From Hyphomicrobiales bacterium (lineage in GTDB: Bacteria; Pseudomonadota; Alphaproteobacteria; Rhizobiales; Rhizobiaceae): a stretch of DNA of 64,000 bases. Both the position numbers and the translations under genes were made by a program. The notes beneath the pieces are model-generated. The model was given only the letters and a program-made list of their open reading frames with translations. It had not been told where the DNA came from and ran no database searches. Below, one piece after another: positions 46,060 to 56,100 of the stretch; positions within the stretch are counted from its first letter, which is position 1, and every line of letters begins with the position of its first letter. The stretch lies in the NCBI GenBank assembly GCA_900465665.1, contig UBJO01000034.1, forward strand, positions 52,429 to 116,428, in the 5' to 3' direction.

Positions 46060-48044
46060 TCGGCCGGCTCCATGACGGGCTGCAGCGCCTTTGCCTTGCG
46101 GCGTGGCGCGCCGACGCGCAGGCGCCTGTCGCTGAGCGAGACGAAGCCGCCGAACGCCATGACGAGCGCGCCGCCCCAGATGCAGAGAATGTAAGGCTTC
46201 CACCAGATACGCACGACGATGCCGCCGTCATCGGTTGGATCACCGAGCGAGACGTAGAGCTGACTCGCACCGAAAGTCCGGATACCGGCTTCCGTCGTCG
46301 GCATCTGGCCGGCGGTGTAGATGCGCTTGGCCGACCAGACGTCAGCGACTTCGACGCCGCCCCTGGCGATGGTGAAATGACCGCGATCCTCGGTGTAGTT
46401 CGGTCCGGTCGCCTTCTTCATGCCGTCGAAGCGCAGCGTGTAGCCGCCGGCATCGGTCACCTCGCCCTGCTTCATCTGCAGCACGTGTTCGGTCTGGAAG
46501 GTGGAAACGGCGACGATGCCAAGCACCGAAATGCCGAGGCCCGCATGGGCGAGCGCCGTACCGAAGGCGGAGCGCGGCAAGCCCTTGAGGCGGCGCCAGG
46601 CGATGCCAACAGGCTGCTTGCCGATGCCGGCGCGATACCACAGGTCGGCGATGGCGCCGAGGACCAGGAACAGACCAGCCGCGAGACCGAGAACCGACAT
46701 GACCGGGCCGCCATGCTGGAGATAGAAGAACACGACGGCGGCGACGAAGGCGAGTGCCGCAACCGCATAGAGCCGCTGCAGCGCGCCCAGCAGATCACCA
46801 CGCTTCCAGGCGAGCAGCGGGCCGAAGGGCACGATGACGAGCAGCGGCGCCATCAACAGGCCGAAGGTCATGTTGAAGAAGGGCGGGCCGACCGAGATCT
46901 TGTCATTGGTCAGCGTTTCCAGAACCAGCGGGTAAAGCGTACCCGTCAGCACGGTTCCGCAGGCAACCGTCAGGATCAGATTGTTGACGACGAGCGCGCC
47001 TTCGCGCGAGATCGGCGCGAACAGGCCGCCGGCCGTCAGTCTCGGCGCCCTGAAGGCAAAGAGCGACAGCGCGCCGCCGATGAAGAGCAGCAGGATGCAG
47101 AGGATGAAGACGCCGCGCGAGGGATCGCTGGCGAAGGCGTGAACCGATGTCAGCACGCCCGAGCGCACCAGAAAGGTGCCCATCAGCGACAGCGAGAACG
47201 TCAGGATGGCGAGCAGCACGGTCCAGATCTTCAGCGCCTCGCGCTTTTCCATGACGAGCGCGGAGTGCAGCAGCGCCGTGCCGGCGAGCCAGGGCATGAA
47301 GGAGGCGTTTTCGACCGGATCCCAGAACCACCAGCCGCCCCAACCGAGCTCGTAATAGGCCCAGTAGGAGCCCATGGCGATGCCGAGCGTGAGGAAAGTC
47401 CAGGCGGCGAGCGTCCAGGGGCGCACCCAGCGCGCCCAGGCGGCATCGATGCGGCCTTCGATCAGGGCGGCGACGGCAAAGGAGAAGCAGACGGAGAAGC
47501 CGACATAGCCGAGATAGAGCAGCGGCGGATGGATGGCGAGGCCGATATCCTGCAGGATCGGGTTCAGATCCTTGCCCTCAGCGGGCGCCGGATCAAGGCG
47601 CGCGAAGGGGTTGGACGTGAGCAGGATGAAGAGGATGAAAGCGACCGAGATCCAGGCTTGCACAGAGAGCACATTGGCCTTCAGCGTCTCGGGAAGATTG
47701 CGGCCAAAGACGGCGACAAGCGCGCTGAAGAGAGCCAGGATCAAGAGCCAGAGCATCATCGATCCCTCGTGATTGCCCCAGACGCCGGAGTATTTGTAGA
47801 TCAGCGGCATCAGCGAGTGCGAGTTTTCCCAGACGTTCTTCACCGAAAAGTCGGAGACGACATGCGCGTAGGTCAAGACGCCGAAGGAGAAGGCGACCAG
47901 CGCGAAGAGGACCACCGAGCCGATCGGCCCGACATCCATCATCGCCTGATCCACGCGCCGGGCGCCGATCAGCGGCACCAGAGACACGATGATCGCGGTG
48001 GCGAGCGCCAGAATGAGAGCGTAGTGGCCGATTTCGATGATCAT
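46056..48044 (-). CDS. cycK: Heme lyase CcmF/CycK
   Basis: This 662-residue inner-membrane protein has about 15 membrane segments. It contains the tryptophan-rich WWD heme-handling motif ([18 protein letters not shown], about 230-250). It joins heme from CcmE to the apocytochrome together with CcmH and CcmI. The start and stop overlap both neighbouring cyc genes by 4 nt, indicating tight coupling. Confidence 0.96.
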   Translation of the reverse strand: MIIEIGHYALILALATAIIVSLVPLIGARRVDQAMMDVGPIGSVVLFALVAFSFGVLTYAHVVSDFSVKNVWENSHSLMPLIYKYSGVWGNHEGSMMLWLLILALFSALVAVFGRNLPETLKANVLSVQAWISVAFILFILLTSNPFARLDPAPAEGKDLNPILQDIGLAIHPPLLYLGYVGFSVCFSFAVAALIEGRIDAAWARWVRPWTLAAWTFLTLGIAMGSYWAYYELGWGGWWFWDPVENASFMPWLAGTALLHSALVMEKREALKIWTVLLAILTFSLSLMGTFLVRSGVLTSVHAFASDPSRGVFILCILLLFIGGALSLFAFRAPRLTAGGLFAPISREGALVVNNLILTVACGTVLTGTLYPLVLETLTNDKISVGPPFFNMTFGLLMAPLLVIVPFGPLLAWKRGDLLGALQRLYAVAALAFVAAVVFFYLQHGGPVMSVLGLAAGLFLVLGAIADLWYRAGIGKQPVGIAWRRLKGLPRSAFGTALAHAGLGISVLGIVAVSTFQTEHVLQMKQGEVTDAGGYTLRFDGMKKATGPNYTEDRGHFTIARGGVEVADVWSAKRIYTAGQMPTTEAGIRTFGASQLYVSLGDPTDDGGIVVRIWWKPYILCIWGGALVMAFGGFVSLSDRRLRVGAPRRKAKALQPVMEPAE

Positions 48045-48493
48045 TTCGCCGCCTGTTCCTCTTTCCAGAGCCCCTGCTGCTTCAGCCTGTCGGCGACATC
48101 CTTGGGCATGTATTTCTCGTCATGCTTGGCAAGCACGGTATCGGCGGTGAAAACGTCGCTGCCGCTCTCGAAGGTGCCCTCGGTCACCACGCCCTGCCCC
48201 TCGCGGAAGAGATCGGGCAGGATACCGGTGAAGCGGACGTGAACCAGATCGCCCGAGGCATCGGTCACCGCGAAACGCACCGTCGAGCCAGCGCCCCTGA
48301 CCACGCTGCCCTCGCCGACCAGGCCGCCGAGGCGGATACGGGTTCCCGGCGGCACCGGATTGCTGGCGAGATCGGTCGGCATGTAGAAATAGGCGACCGA
48401 ATTGCTGAAGGCGAACATCACCAGCAGAACGGCCGCGACAATGAAGCTCATACCGCCGCCGATTACCGCAAGGCGTTTCTGCTTGCGCGTCAT
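48041..48493 (-). CDS. cycJ: Heme chaperone CcmE/CycJ
   Basis: This 150-residue protein has one N-terminal membrane anchor ([22 protein letters not shown]) and a periplasmic OB fold. The heme-binding histidine lies in [11 protein letters not shown]. It carries heme covalently from CcmABCD to CcmF. It overlaps both neighbours by 4 nt. Confidence 0.95.
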   Translation of the reverse strand: MTRKQKRLAVIGGGMSFIVAAVLLVMFAFSNSVAYFYMPTDLASNPVPPGTRIRLGGLVGEGSVVRGAGSTVRFAVTDASGDLVHVRFTGILPDLFREGQGVVTEGTFESGSDVFTADTVLAKHDEKYMPKDVADRLKQQGLWKEEQAAK

Positions 48494-49659
48494 TGCATCG
48501 TTCCTTGTGTCGCCGCTGCGTCCGCGGGAAGACCGAGTTCATGGGCGAGTGCCACAAGCTGCTTGCCCTTCTCGCCATCAGCGGGGAAAGCCGTCAGCCC
48601 GCGCTTCAGCGCCGCCGCCGCGCGGTCCTTGTCGTTCAATACCATATAGGAGCGGACCAGCCGCAGCCATCCGTCGAGATTGTCGGGGTTCTCGGTCAGC
48701 TTCGCGTCGAGACTGTCGACCATGCCGCGGATCATCTGCTGACGATCGCCGCTGTTCATCTGATCGGCCGCCGCGACATCAGCCTGCGTCGGCCCACCGA
48801 GCGGTGCTGCTGCCGTGGGAGCGTTGCCCGCAACAGCCGGCGTGCCGCCGTTCTTGGCGATATGCTCGTTCACCAGCGGCATCCATGGCGCGTCGGGTGG
48901 TGACTGCTTGGCGATCGCCTCGAAGCCGGCGCGGGCCTCGTCGGCCTTGCCCGCCTGTTCGAGACCGAGCGCAATGTAGAAGCGCGCGCGCGGGTTTTCC
49001 GGCTCCAGCTTCAGCGACCGCGTCAGCACATCACGCGCATCGTCGGTGATCACGCCGCTCGAGGCGGCAATCAGCGTTTCGGCCAGCCCATCGAGCCGGG
49101 CCGCCGTTTCGCCGAGCAGGCGGATGGCGTTGCGGTAGGCGGTCTCGGCGTCGGCAATGCGCATGGTGTTGAAGTAGATCGGCGCCAGGATATCCCAGCC
49201 CTTGCCGTCGTCCGGGTTCTCGGCGAGATGCCGCTCGGCCTTGGCGACAAGGATCGCCATGTCGTTGCCGGGATTCTCCAGGCGCGCCTCGAGAGGCTGC
49301 GAGGGCAGGTCGGGTCTGCCCATTATGATGTAAAGACAGAGCCCCGTGAGCGGCAGGAGCATCAGCACGAAGACTTCGGCGGCGCGACGGTATCCGCGTC
49401 CGGCCTTGGGAGCAGCCGACGTCTCGGCGCTAGATACGGCAAGCAGTCGTCGGCCGATTTCAGCGCGGGCGTACTCGGCTTCCTCGGCGGAAATCAGGCC
49501 GCCGGCGCGGTCGCGGTCGAGTTCGGCAAGCTGGTCGCGGTAGACGGCGGTTTCGCCGGCACGGCTATCGCCGGTCGCCTTCGAGCCCCGCAAAAGCGGA
49601 TAAAGCAGAAGAGCGGCAACGGATGCCGTCATCACGGCCAGGAGAATCCAGAAAGTCAT
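48490..49659 (-). CDS. cycH: Cytochrome c maturation protein CcmI/CycH
   Basis: This protein of about 389 residues has two membrane helices (near 1-25 and 95-115) and a periplasmic TPR region (about 135-380) that binds the apocytochrome C-terminus. ATG 49659 gives a clean membrane start; a TTG at 49668 is possible. It is the first gene of the cycHJKL operon. In R. leguminosarum cycHJKL and feuPQ are both needed for high-affinity iron uptake (Yeoman et al. 1997). Confidence 0.92.
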   Translation of the reverse strand: MTFWILLAVMTASVAALLLYPLLRGSKATGDSRAGETAVYRDQLAELDRDRAGGLISAEEAEYARAEIGRRLLAVSSAETSAAPKAGRGYRRAAEVFVLMLLPLTGLCLYIIMGRPDLPSQPLEARLENPGNDMAILVAKAERHLAENPDDGKGWDILAPIYFNTMRIADAETAYRNAIRLLGETAARLDGLAETLIAASSGVITDDARDVLTRSLKLEPENPRARFYIALGLEQAGKADEARAGFEAIAKQSPPDAPWMPLVNEHIAKNGGTPAVAGNAPTAAAPLGGPTQADVAAADQMNSGDRQQMIRGMVDSLDAKLTENPDNLDGWLRLVRSYMVLNDKDRAAAALKRGLTAFPADGEKGKQLVALAHELGLPADAAATQGTMQ

Positions 49660-49771
49660 GACCGCCAATTACTCGAAGCGCGCGATCATTCCAATATGCA
49701 AAGCTGCGATGACGATGATTTGAAGTAATTTGCCGCACCTTGCCAGATGGGCCGGACGTCAGGACTTTGGT

Positions 49772-50200
49772 TCAGCCGAGAGGCGACCAGCTACCGTCGC
49801 CATTGCGGCAGGCAGAGCCGCGCGCCAGCGTGTCCTTGCCGTCGACGGTGAGCGTGTGGGTGTACTGGCGGCAATTCTGCGAGCCGACCTGATAGGGAGC
49901 CGCGGCCACGACCTTGCCGCTGACATTGCGGCCGCTCCAGACGACCGGCTGACCGACGGCTGCGCCTTCCAGCGCACGATACTCGGCTTCGAGCGCCCGC
50001 TGCCGGTCGCTGTCGCTCAAGGTCACGCCGGTGCGGCCGACAATGCCGCCCTGCAGGGCTTCGATGATGGTGGCGGAGGCCGATGGCTTACGGCCGCCGA
50101 AAAGGCCGGATGAGGCGCCGCTCTTCGTCGTCTGGCAGCCGGACAGAGCCACGCATGCCACAAGAGAAAGACCAATTATGCCTTTTGAGCGAAGTATCAT
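49772..50200 (-). CDS. RT0821/Lpp0805-like surface lipoprotein
   Basis: This 142-residue protein has a lipoprotein signal (GLSLVACVALSGCQTT, lipidated Cys near 22), a Ser/Gly-rich stretch and a C-terminal domain with QNCRQYTHTLTVDGK and GSACRNGDGSW. These are typical of RT0821/Lpp0805 family outer-membrane or surface proteins. The family function is unclear. It lies between the cyc and feu operons in the same orientation. Confidence 0.75.
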   Translation of the reverse strand: MILRSKGIIGLSLVACVALSGCQTTKSGASSGLFGGRKPSASATIIEALQGGIVGRTGVTLSDSDRQRALEAEYRALEGAAVGQPVVWSGRNVSGKVVAAAPYQVGSQNCRQYTHTLTVDGKDTLARGSACRNGDGSWSPLG

Positions 50201-50310
50201 TCAGTCGAACCCGAACCAGGTGTCAAACGCGCCACAGGTGCAAGCCGCACCCCGCCTTAGGCCGAGGTAAAGCATGCTATGCAAATGTCTTTCTGGCATC
50301 AAGCCGCCCG

Positions 50311-51714
50311 TCACGCAACATCCTTTGTGACACCGGGAAGAATAAGGCGCGCCTTCAGCCCGCCCCACTCACCGCGCGACAGTTCCAGCCGGCCCTGATA
50401 CTCGTTGGCGATCTCGGTAACGATCGACAAGCCAAGGCCGGTGCCGGGCTTGCTCTCGTCGAGACGGCGGCCGCGCTTCAGCGCCTCGCGGATCTGGTCG
50501 GGCTCCAGGCCCGGGCCATCATCCTCGACGATCACCTCGACCCAATGGCGGCGGGCGCTGCCCTCCCCGCCCTTGACGTCATCGGGGGCTTCCGTCACCG
50601 AAAGCCTGACCTTGTGGACGGCAAAGCGCGAGGCGTTTTCAAGCAGGTTGCCGACCACTTCCTCCAGATCCTGCTGCTCCAGCGCCACGGCCAGATGCGG
50701 CGGATTGACGACGAGGTCGAACTCCTTGTCGACGTTGAGGCGGCGCATGACGCGCACCAGCCGCTCCAGCGCCGGCTCGGCATCGGTGCGGGCGAGCACG
50801 GATTCGCGCTGGGCGGCGATGCGGGCGCGGTTGAGATAGGATTGCACCTGCCCCTGCATCGACTCCGCTTGGCTCTTGACCAGCTCGCCATGCGAGCGCT
50901 CCAAGACGCGGGCTTCATTGAGCAGCACGGCGATCGGCGTCTTCAGCGAATGGGCGAGATTGCCGACCTGCATGCGGGCACGCTCGACGATGCGGCGGTT
51001 GCTGTCGATCAGCGCGTTGACCTCGTTGGCAAGCGGCAGGATTTCGCGCGGGAATTCGCCCTTCAGCTGCTCGCTCTCGCCGGCGCGGATACGCTCCAGT
51101 GCGGCGCGCGCCTTGTCGAGCGGCTTCAGGCCATAAAGAATGGCGAGCGCGTTGACGATCAGGCTGCCGACGCCGAAGCCGGCGAGCGCGAGATAGAGGC
51201 TGTGGGAGAAGTTGCGAACGTCGTCCTCGACCACATCGACATTGCCGGTGACGCGAAAGCGCGCGGCGCGGCCATCGGTGTCGAGCACCACTTCGGTCTC
51301 GGCGACCTGAATGCGGTTCTGCGAGGTATCCGTCACCTGGTAGTAGCGCTCGTAATTCTTGTCGAACGGCGCTTCCAGCACGGAGGGAACGGGGATGGTC
51401 GTGGCGCCGAGCGAGGGCGAGACCAGCGGCGGGGCCGTATAAGTCCCCAGCGGCTCGACCATCCAGTACCAGCCGGTCTTCGGCTGGGCGAAGCGCAGGT
51501 CACCGAGCTGCGGGCTGCCCGACAGCGCACCCTGATCGCCGATCGCCACCGAGTTGATGACGTTATAGAGCTGCGCACGAAGCAAATCCTGAAAGCCGCG
51601 CTCGGCGCTCTTGCGATAGAGCGTCGAGATCAACAGGCCGATTACGACAAGCGCCACGGTCGACCAGATCGTGGTCAGAAGCAGGACGCGTGCGGTAAGA
51701 GACTTAATTCGCAT
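50311..51714 (-). CDS. feuQ: Sensor histidine kinase FeuQ
   Basis: This 467-residue inner-membrane kinase has an N-terminal helix (VLLLTTIWSTVALVVIGLL), a large periplasmic domain (about 35-165), a second helix, HAMP, HisKA (NLAHSLKTPIAVLLNEA) and an ATPase domain (DDGPGLE, GTGLGLSI). It overlaps feuP by 11 nt. In S. meliloti FeuPQ activates ndvA and cyclic glucan export, and in R. leguminosarum it affects iron uptake. FeuN restrains the kinase from the periplasm. Confidence 0.85.
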   Translation of the reverse strand: MRIKSLTARVLLLTTIWSTVALVVIGLLISTLYRKSAERGFQDLLRAQLYNVINSVAIGDQGALSGSPQLGDLRFAQPKTGWYWMVEPLGTYTAPPLVSPSLGATTIPVPSVLEAPFDKNYERYYQVTDTSQNRIQVAETEVVLDTDGRAARFRVTGNVDVVEDDVRNFSHSLYLALAGFGVGSLIVNALAILYGLKPLDKARAALERIRAGESEQLKGEFPREILPLANEVNALIDSNRRIVERARMQVGNLAHSLKTPIAVLLNEARVLERSHGELVKSQAESMQGQVQSYLNRARIAAQRESVLARTDAEPALERLVRVMRRLNVDKEFDLVVNPPHLAVALEQQDLEEVVGNLLENASRFAVHKVRLSVTEAPDDVKGGEGSARRHWVEVIVEDDGPGLEPDQIREALKRGRRLDESKPGTGLGLSIVTEIANEYQGRLELSRGEWGGLKARLILPGVTKDVA

Positions 51715-52375
51715 TGGTCGGCGCTTGGATGCGGTAGCCGAGACCGCGCACCGTTTCGATCAGATCGACGCCCATCTTCTTGCGCAGGCGACCGACGAAG
51801 ACTTCGATCGTGTTGCTGTCGCGGTCGAAATCCTGGTCGTACATGTGCTCGACCAACTCGGTGCGCGACACCACCTCGCCCATGTGATGCATGAGATAGG
51901 CCAAGAGACGGTATTCGTGCGAGGTCAGCTTCAGCGCCACGCCGTTGACCACCGCCTTCGAGGTCTTGGTGTCGAGGCGAACGGGGCCGCAGACGATCTC
52001 GGACGAGGAATGGCCGGCGGCGCGGCGGATGAGCGCGCGGATGCGGGCGAGCACCTCTTCGACGTGGAAGGGCTTGGTGACATAATCGTCGGCGCCTGCG
52101 TCGATGCCGGCGACCTTGTCGCTCCAGCGATCGCGGGCCGTCAGGATCAGCACCGGCATGCCGCGACCGGCGCCGCGCCACTTTTCCAGAACGCTGACGC
52201 CGTCGAGTTCGGGCAGGCCGATATCGAGGATGATCGCGTCATAGGGTTCGGTGTCGCCGAGGAAGTGTCCCTCCTCGCCGTCGAACGCCTGGTCGACGAC
52301 GTAGCCGGCCTCTTTCAGGGTTTCGCTCAGCTGACGATTCAGATTGACGTCGTCTTCGACTACCAGGATGCGCAT
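51704..52375 (-). CDS. feuP: Response regulator FeuP
   Basis: This 223-residue OmpR-type regulator has a receiver with MRILVVEDDVNLN, phospho-Asp in IILDIGLPELDG and Lys in TKPFHVEEVLARIR. The winged helix ends VFVGRLRKKMGVDLIETVRG. Synteny with feuN upstream and feuQ downstream, and with cycHJKL nearby, supports the name. It is controlled by FeuQ. Confidence 0.87.
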   Translation of the reverse strand: MRILVVEDDVNLNRQLSETLKEAGYVVDQAFDGEEGHFLGDTEPYDAIILDIGLPELDGVSVLEKWRGAGRGMPVLILTARDRWSDKVAGIDAGADDYVTKPFHVEEVLARIRALIRRAAGHSSSEIVCGPVRLDTKTSKAVVNGVALKLTSHEYRLLAYLMHHMGEVVSRTELVEHMYDQDFDRDSNTIEVFVGRLRKKMGVDLIETVRGLGYRIQAPTNAN

Positions 52376-52428
52376 CGGTCCGCTCTACTCCGCGTTATGT
52401 CTTCGATGTCTAAATAGGGCGATTCTGC

Positions 52429-52677
52429 CTACATCGGAACCTTGACGGTTACTTTACGCGGTCGCTGGCCGTTGCCCTGGACGAGCACGGTGATGATGCA
52501 GCTGTCGCCGGAGGGCTGAACGGAGAGCAGCTGCCCCCCGGTCTTCTCGACAACCTGCTGGGCGGCTTCACTGCAATCGCCTGCTACGCGCACCAAAAGG
52601 TTGTGCGTATTATCCGGTGAGGGCGACGGTACCGTCAGCCAAACGGCCAACGCTGCGACGCTCAGAGGAGAGGCCAT
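52429..52677 (-). CDS. feuN: FeuN-like small periplasmic inhibitor
   Basis: This 82-residue protein has a signal sequence (MASPLSVAALAVWLTVPSPS) and a mature part with two cysteines (Cys35, Cys60) that could form a disulfide. It lies 53 nt upstream of feuP on the same strand. In S. meliloti, FeuN is a small essential periplasmic protein encoded just before feuP that inhibits FeuQ. Size, signal peptide and position match. Sequence identity could not be tested. Confidence 0.7.
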   Translation of the reverse strand: MASPLSVAALAVWLTVPSPSPDNTHNLLVRVAGDCSEAAQQVVEKTGGQLLSVQPSGDSCIITVLVQGNGQRPRKVTVKVPM

Positions 52678-52720
52678 GTGCTATGCTTTCAATGGATACC
52701 AACTTGACCTGACTATGTAC

Positions 52721-52733
52721 TCAGGAGACCTGA
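52721..52733. promoter_or_regulatory. Inverted repeat TCAGG-AGA-CCTGA upstream of feuN
   Basis: This perfect 5-bp inverted repeat lies 44 nt upstream of the feuN start, in the promoter region. It could be an operator. It also contains AGGAG, which precedes a weak 59-codon reading frame on the plus strand. Confidence 0.25.
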
Positions 52734-52769
52734 ATGGCAAATGAATGCAAGGTAATGTCGGGTCCCTGG

Positions 52770-52799
52770 GGGTGCCTGAGGGCATGCCGCAAGGCACCC
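52770..52799. terminator. Stem-loop between the GTA cluster and feuN
   Basis: GGGTGCCT and AGGCACCC form an 8-bp stem; the 14-nt loop contains the self-complementary GGCATGCC. It is the second of two hairpins met when reading out of the GTA cluster on the minus strand. Confidence 0.45.
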
Positions 52800-52822
52800 G
52801 ACGCCGCGGCTGTGGCCGGAAA

Positions 52823-52857
52823 GGCACGGTTGACGGCGGCATTCGCGCCACCGTGCC
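52823..52857 (-). terminator. Stem-loop at the end of the GTA cluster
   Basis: GGCACGGT and ACCGTGCC form an 8-bp stem, extended inside by GGCG/CGCC. It begins 17 nt after the last gene of the cluster. No U-tract is seen. Confidence 0.5.
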
Positions 52858-52873
52858 GCTATCGCCCCCGGAC

Positions 52874-53083
52874 TCAGGGCTTGATCGCGGACTTCGCCGT
52901 CACCCGGCCATAGACCGCCAGCAGACCACCCAGCGCGCCGGCGATATTGACGATCGCATCGACGATCTGGCCGCGATCGCCGGATGCGATATCCACACCC
53001 GTAAAGTGCAAAGCCGAAGCGAGGATCGCAACGACCGCGCCCCAGATGGTCTTCGAGCTGTACCAGTTTTTCAAATCAGGCAT
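52874..53083 (-). CDS. Small holin-like membrane protein at the end of the GTA cluster
   Basis: This 69-residue protein begins MPDLKNWYSSKTIWGAVVAI, with two hydrophobic segments (about 13-28 and 42-58) joined by a short polar stretch. Such small WYxSKTIWG proteins accompany phage lysis or tail genes and are often called putative holins. It lies 24 nt downstream of the host-specificity gene on the same strand. Holin function is inferred; no endolysin is adjacent. Confidence 0.55.
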   Translation of the reverse strand: MPDLKNWYSSKTIWGAVVAILASALHFTGVDIASGDRGQIVDAIVNIAGALGGLLAVYGRVTAKSAIKP

Positions 53084-53107
53084 CGTCCTTCTCCTTGGGT
53101 TGAAATG

Positions 53108-56100
53108 TCACGTCTGAAAGATCGCCCGGGCGGGCAATCCCAGCGGCACGCGCTCGCCGAGCTGGCGGATCGTCACCGCAAGGCTCGCCTGCCGCCCGCC
53201 GAAATCGAGCACTTCGTCGGCCAGCGGATAGGTCCATTCCGGCGTCTGGACCTCAACGGCGCGGATTACGGCGTCGGCGCCATCAAGCACTTCCACCCGG
53301 TAGCGCTCGAAGGGCTCGTCGAGCGGGATGTCGGCACCGGTCCAGCTGTCGGCATTGTCGCGCCCGCGCCGTGTCCAGGAAATGAGCGCATCGTCGGCAT
53401 CCGTACGCCGGCAGCGCAGATGAACCGGGGCGAGCGGTGTGGCGGCGCGCAGGCCGCCCGCGAACACGAACGGCCCCGCCATCGCAAGCGAACCGGCCGC
53501 CTCGGCGATCCAGTTGAGCGACAGGCCAGCCTCGTCGCTACGCAGGCCAAGCGGTTTGACCGCCTCGTCGAGCAGTACAACGGCAGCACCCTCGGGAATG
53601 CCCGAGACCATCGCATCCTCGGTGCCCGCAAGCCCGCGCAGCAACCCGCCGAGCCGCCATCGCCCGGCCGCGATCTCTTCGGCCTGCAGGAAGGACAGGA
53701 TTTCCCATACGCCACCCACTGAGCGCACGGCCAGCCGATTGGCCCCGTTCAGCACCGATATTTCGGCCGCCGAGGACAGCTCGCCATAAGCCAGATCAAC
53801 GATCAGCGCCTGGGACCAATCGAATCGGCCGGTAACACCCGGTGCCAATGCGGACACAAGAGCCCCCATCGTTGCCGGACGGTCGAGCACCGCCCTGCCC
53901 CGATAGCCCTCCGTCGTCGCCGATGACGACAGGCCGACAGTGCGCCACGGTCTGGCGAAGACCGCGCCGCGCGCGAAGCTCGCCGCCGCCTCGCCGTCGA
54001 AGCGCGGCAGGTCCATGAGATGCACCAGCGGCTTGAACAGGTTCGACGCGGTACCGCCGCCATTGCGGCCGTCGGTCACGGCAGGCGGGGCGCCGCCCGA
54101 GGACGGTGCGAAGGCTCGCGCCTCGATGCGGCGTGCATCGCCATCCTCGATGCGCGAGACCAGGAAGCGGCCATCGGGACCATCGGTCAGCGAGACGACG
54201 TCGCCCGGCTGCACATCCAACCGGCCGGGCGCCAGCGAGAAGCGCAGCGAGCGGCGAGCAATTCTGACGTCGCGCAACAGCGCCTCGGCCGCATCGAGCG
54301 CCGTCTCTTCGGAAACGACGGCTGGCAGGTCCTGCTTGATCAGCCGGCTCGTCGCCTGCCCGGCGCGGTGCGAGCGGGCGCTTGCCTGCTCGTAGTCGAG
54401 ATCGGGATTGTAGAACGTCATCACCGCCTCGGCGGCGAAATCGCTGTCGTGGCCGCGCGTCTCCTGCCAAAGCGGCTCATTCTCGCTGTCGACAAGCGTC
54501 TCGATCGGAAGAGCCGGCAAGCTGGCGCGTGCGCGCGAACGGAAGCGCAGGAGGCCGGCATCCTCGAAGGCATCGATCTGGAACGCCTGCAGCAGCGGTT
54601 CGATCAGATCGCGAGCCGAACCGAGTTCGCCCTTGACGTAACCGATCAGGTCGCCGCTCACCTCGGAGACGTCGAAATCCGAAAAGCCGTGGTCGCGCAG
54701 TACCGCCGCCACGATATCGGCCAGGGTGCCCGCGCCAAGCCGACCATTCAGCCAGTGGCCGGTACGCCAATTGCCGCCATCGGACCAGACATCCGTTGCC
54801 AACGGAAAGGCCGGGAACGGCCGCGCATCCCAGCACCAGACGAAGAGATGCGACGGATCGACCATGCCATCAGGCGCATCATCGCCGGCCCACCAGAGAT
54901 GGTGCGCTTCGAGGAAGCGCCGTTGCATGCTGTCCGAGCGCATGCCGGTGGAGAAATACGGCGCTCCGCTTTCCACCGACTTCGGGTCGGCGAAGACATT
55001 GGGCTGGTTGGCGCCCTTGTCGACCGCGCCGCAGCCGAGTTCGGTGAACCAGATCGGTTTGCCCGACGGTATCCAGGCCGTGGGCGCCGCGCGCTCGGCG
55101 CCACCGCTGCGCTCGTAATGCGGATTGGCCCACCAGCCTGCGATATCCTTGTAGCGGAAGACCCAGGGCTTGCCGGCCAGACCATCGGTGATCGGGCTGC
55201 GCTGCCGGGCTTTGCGGGCATCGTCATCCGCATAGTACCAGTCGAAGCCCTCACCGGAGCTGATCGCTGCCATCAGTGCATCTCGACCGTCGGCAAGCCG
55301 GAAGCCATCGGGATTGGCGCTGGCGAGATCGTCGTCGCGCCAGTCGGCGAGCGGCATGTAGTTGTCGATCCCGACGGCATCGATGTCAGGCGAGGCCCAA
55401 AGCGGGTCGAGATGGAAGTAGACGTCGCCGCTGCCATCCGTCGGGTGATAGCCGAAATACTCGCTCCAATCGGCGCCATAGGTGATCTTCGCCGCCGGCA
55501 AGAGCGTCCTGACATCGCCCGCCAGCCGCACCAGCGTCTCCACGAAGGGAAAGGCATCGCCGCCATCGCGCAGTTGCGTCAGCCCGCGCAGTTCGGAGCC
55601 GATCAGGAAGCCATTGACCCCGCCCGCAAGGCGCGCGAGTTGCGCATAGTGCAAGACGAAACGCCGGTAGCTCTCCTCACCGCCGAGATAGGCCACATGG
55701 CCGCCCGCGATCGTGAAATCGCCCGCTTGCGCATTGCCCGCAAAGGCCTGAACCTGCCCGCGCGCGGCCGCCGTACGGTCGGCGCTAGCAGGCCGCCCCG
55801 GCGCCGGATCGCAGGTGATGCGGCCACGCCAGGGATAGGACGCCTGATGCGCGCCGCCATAGGGGTCAGCAAGGGCGTTATTGGCGCGAATATCCATCAT
55901 CACGAAGGGATAGAGATAGACCTTGAGACCCCGCGCCTTGAGATCGGCGATCGCCGACAGCACGCTGGCATCATCGGGCGTGCCGCCATAGGCCGGGCCG
56001 CCATTGTTGCGGCTGACGAGATGGGCGGCACCACGCGCGATGCCGGAGACAGACCACGGTGTGCTTTCCTCCGCGCGGCTTGCCACCTCGACGCCGGGCA

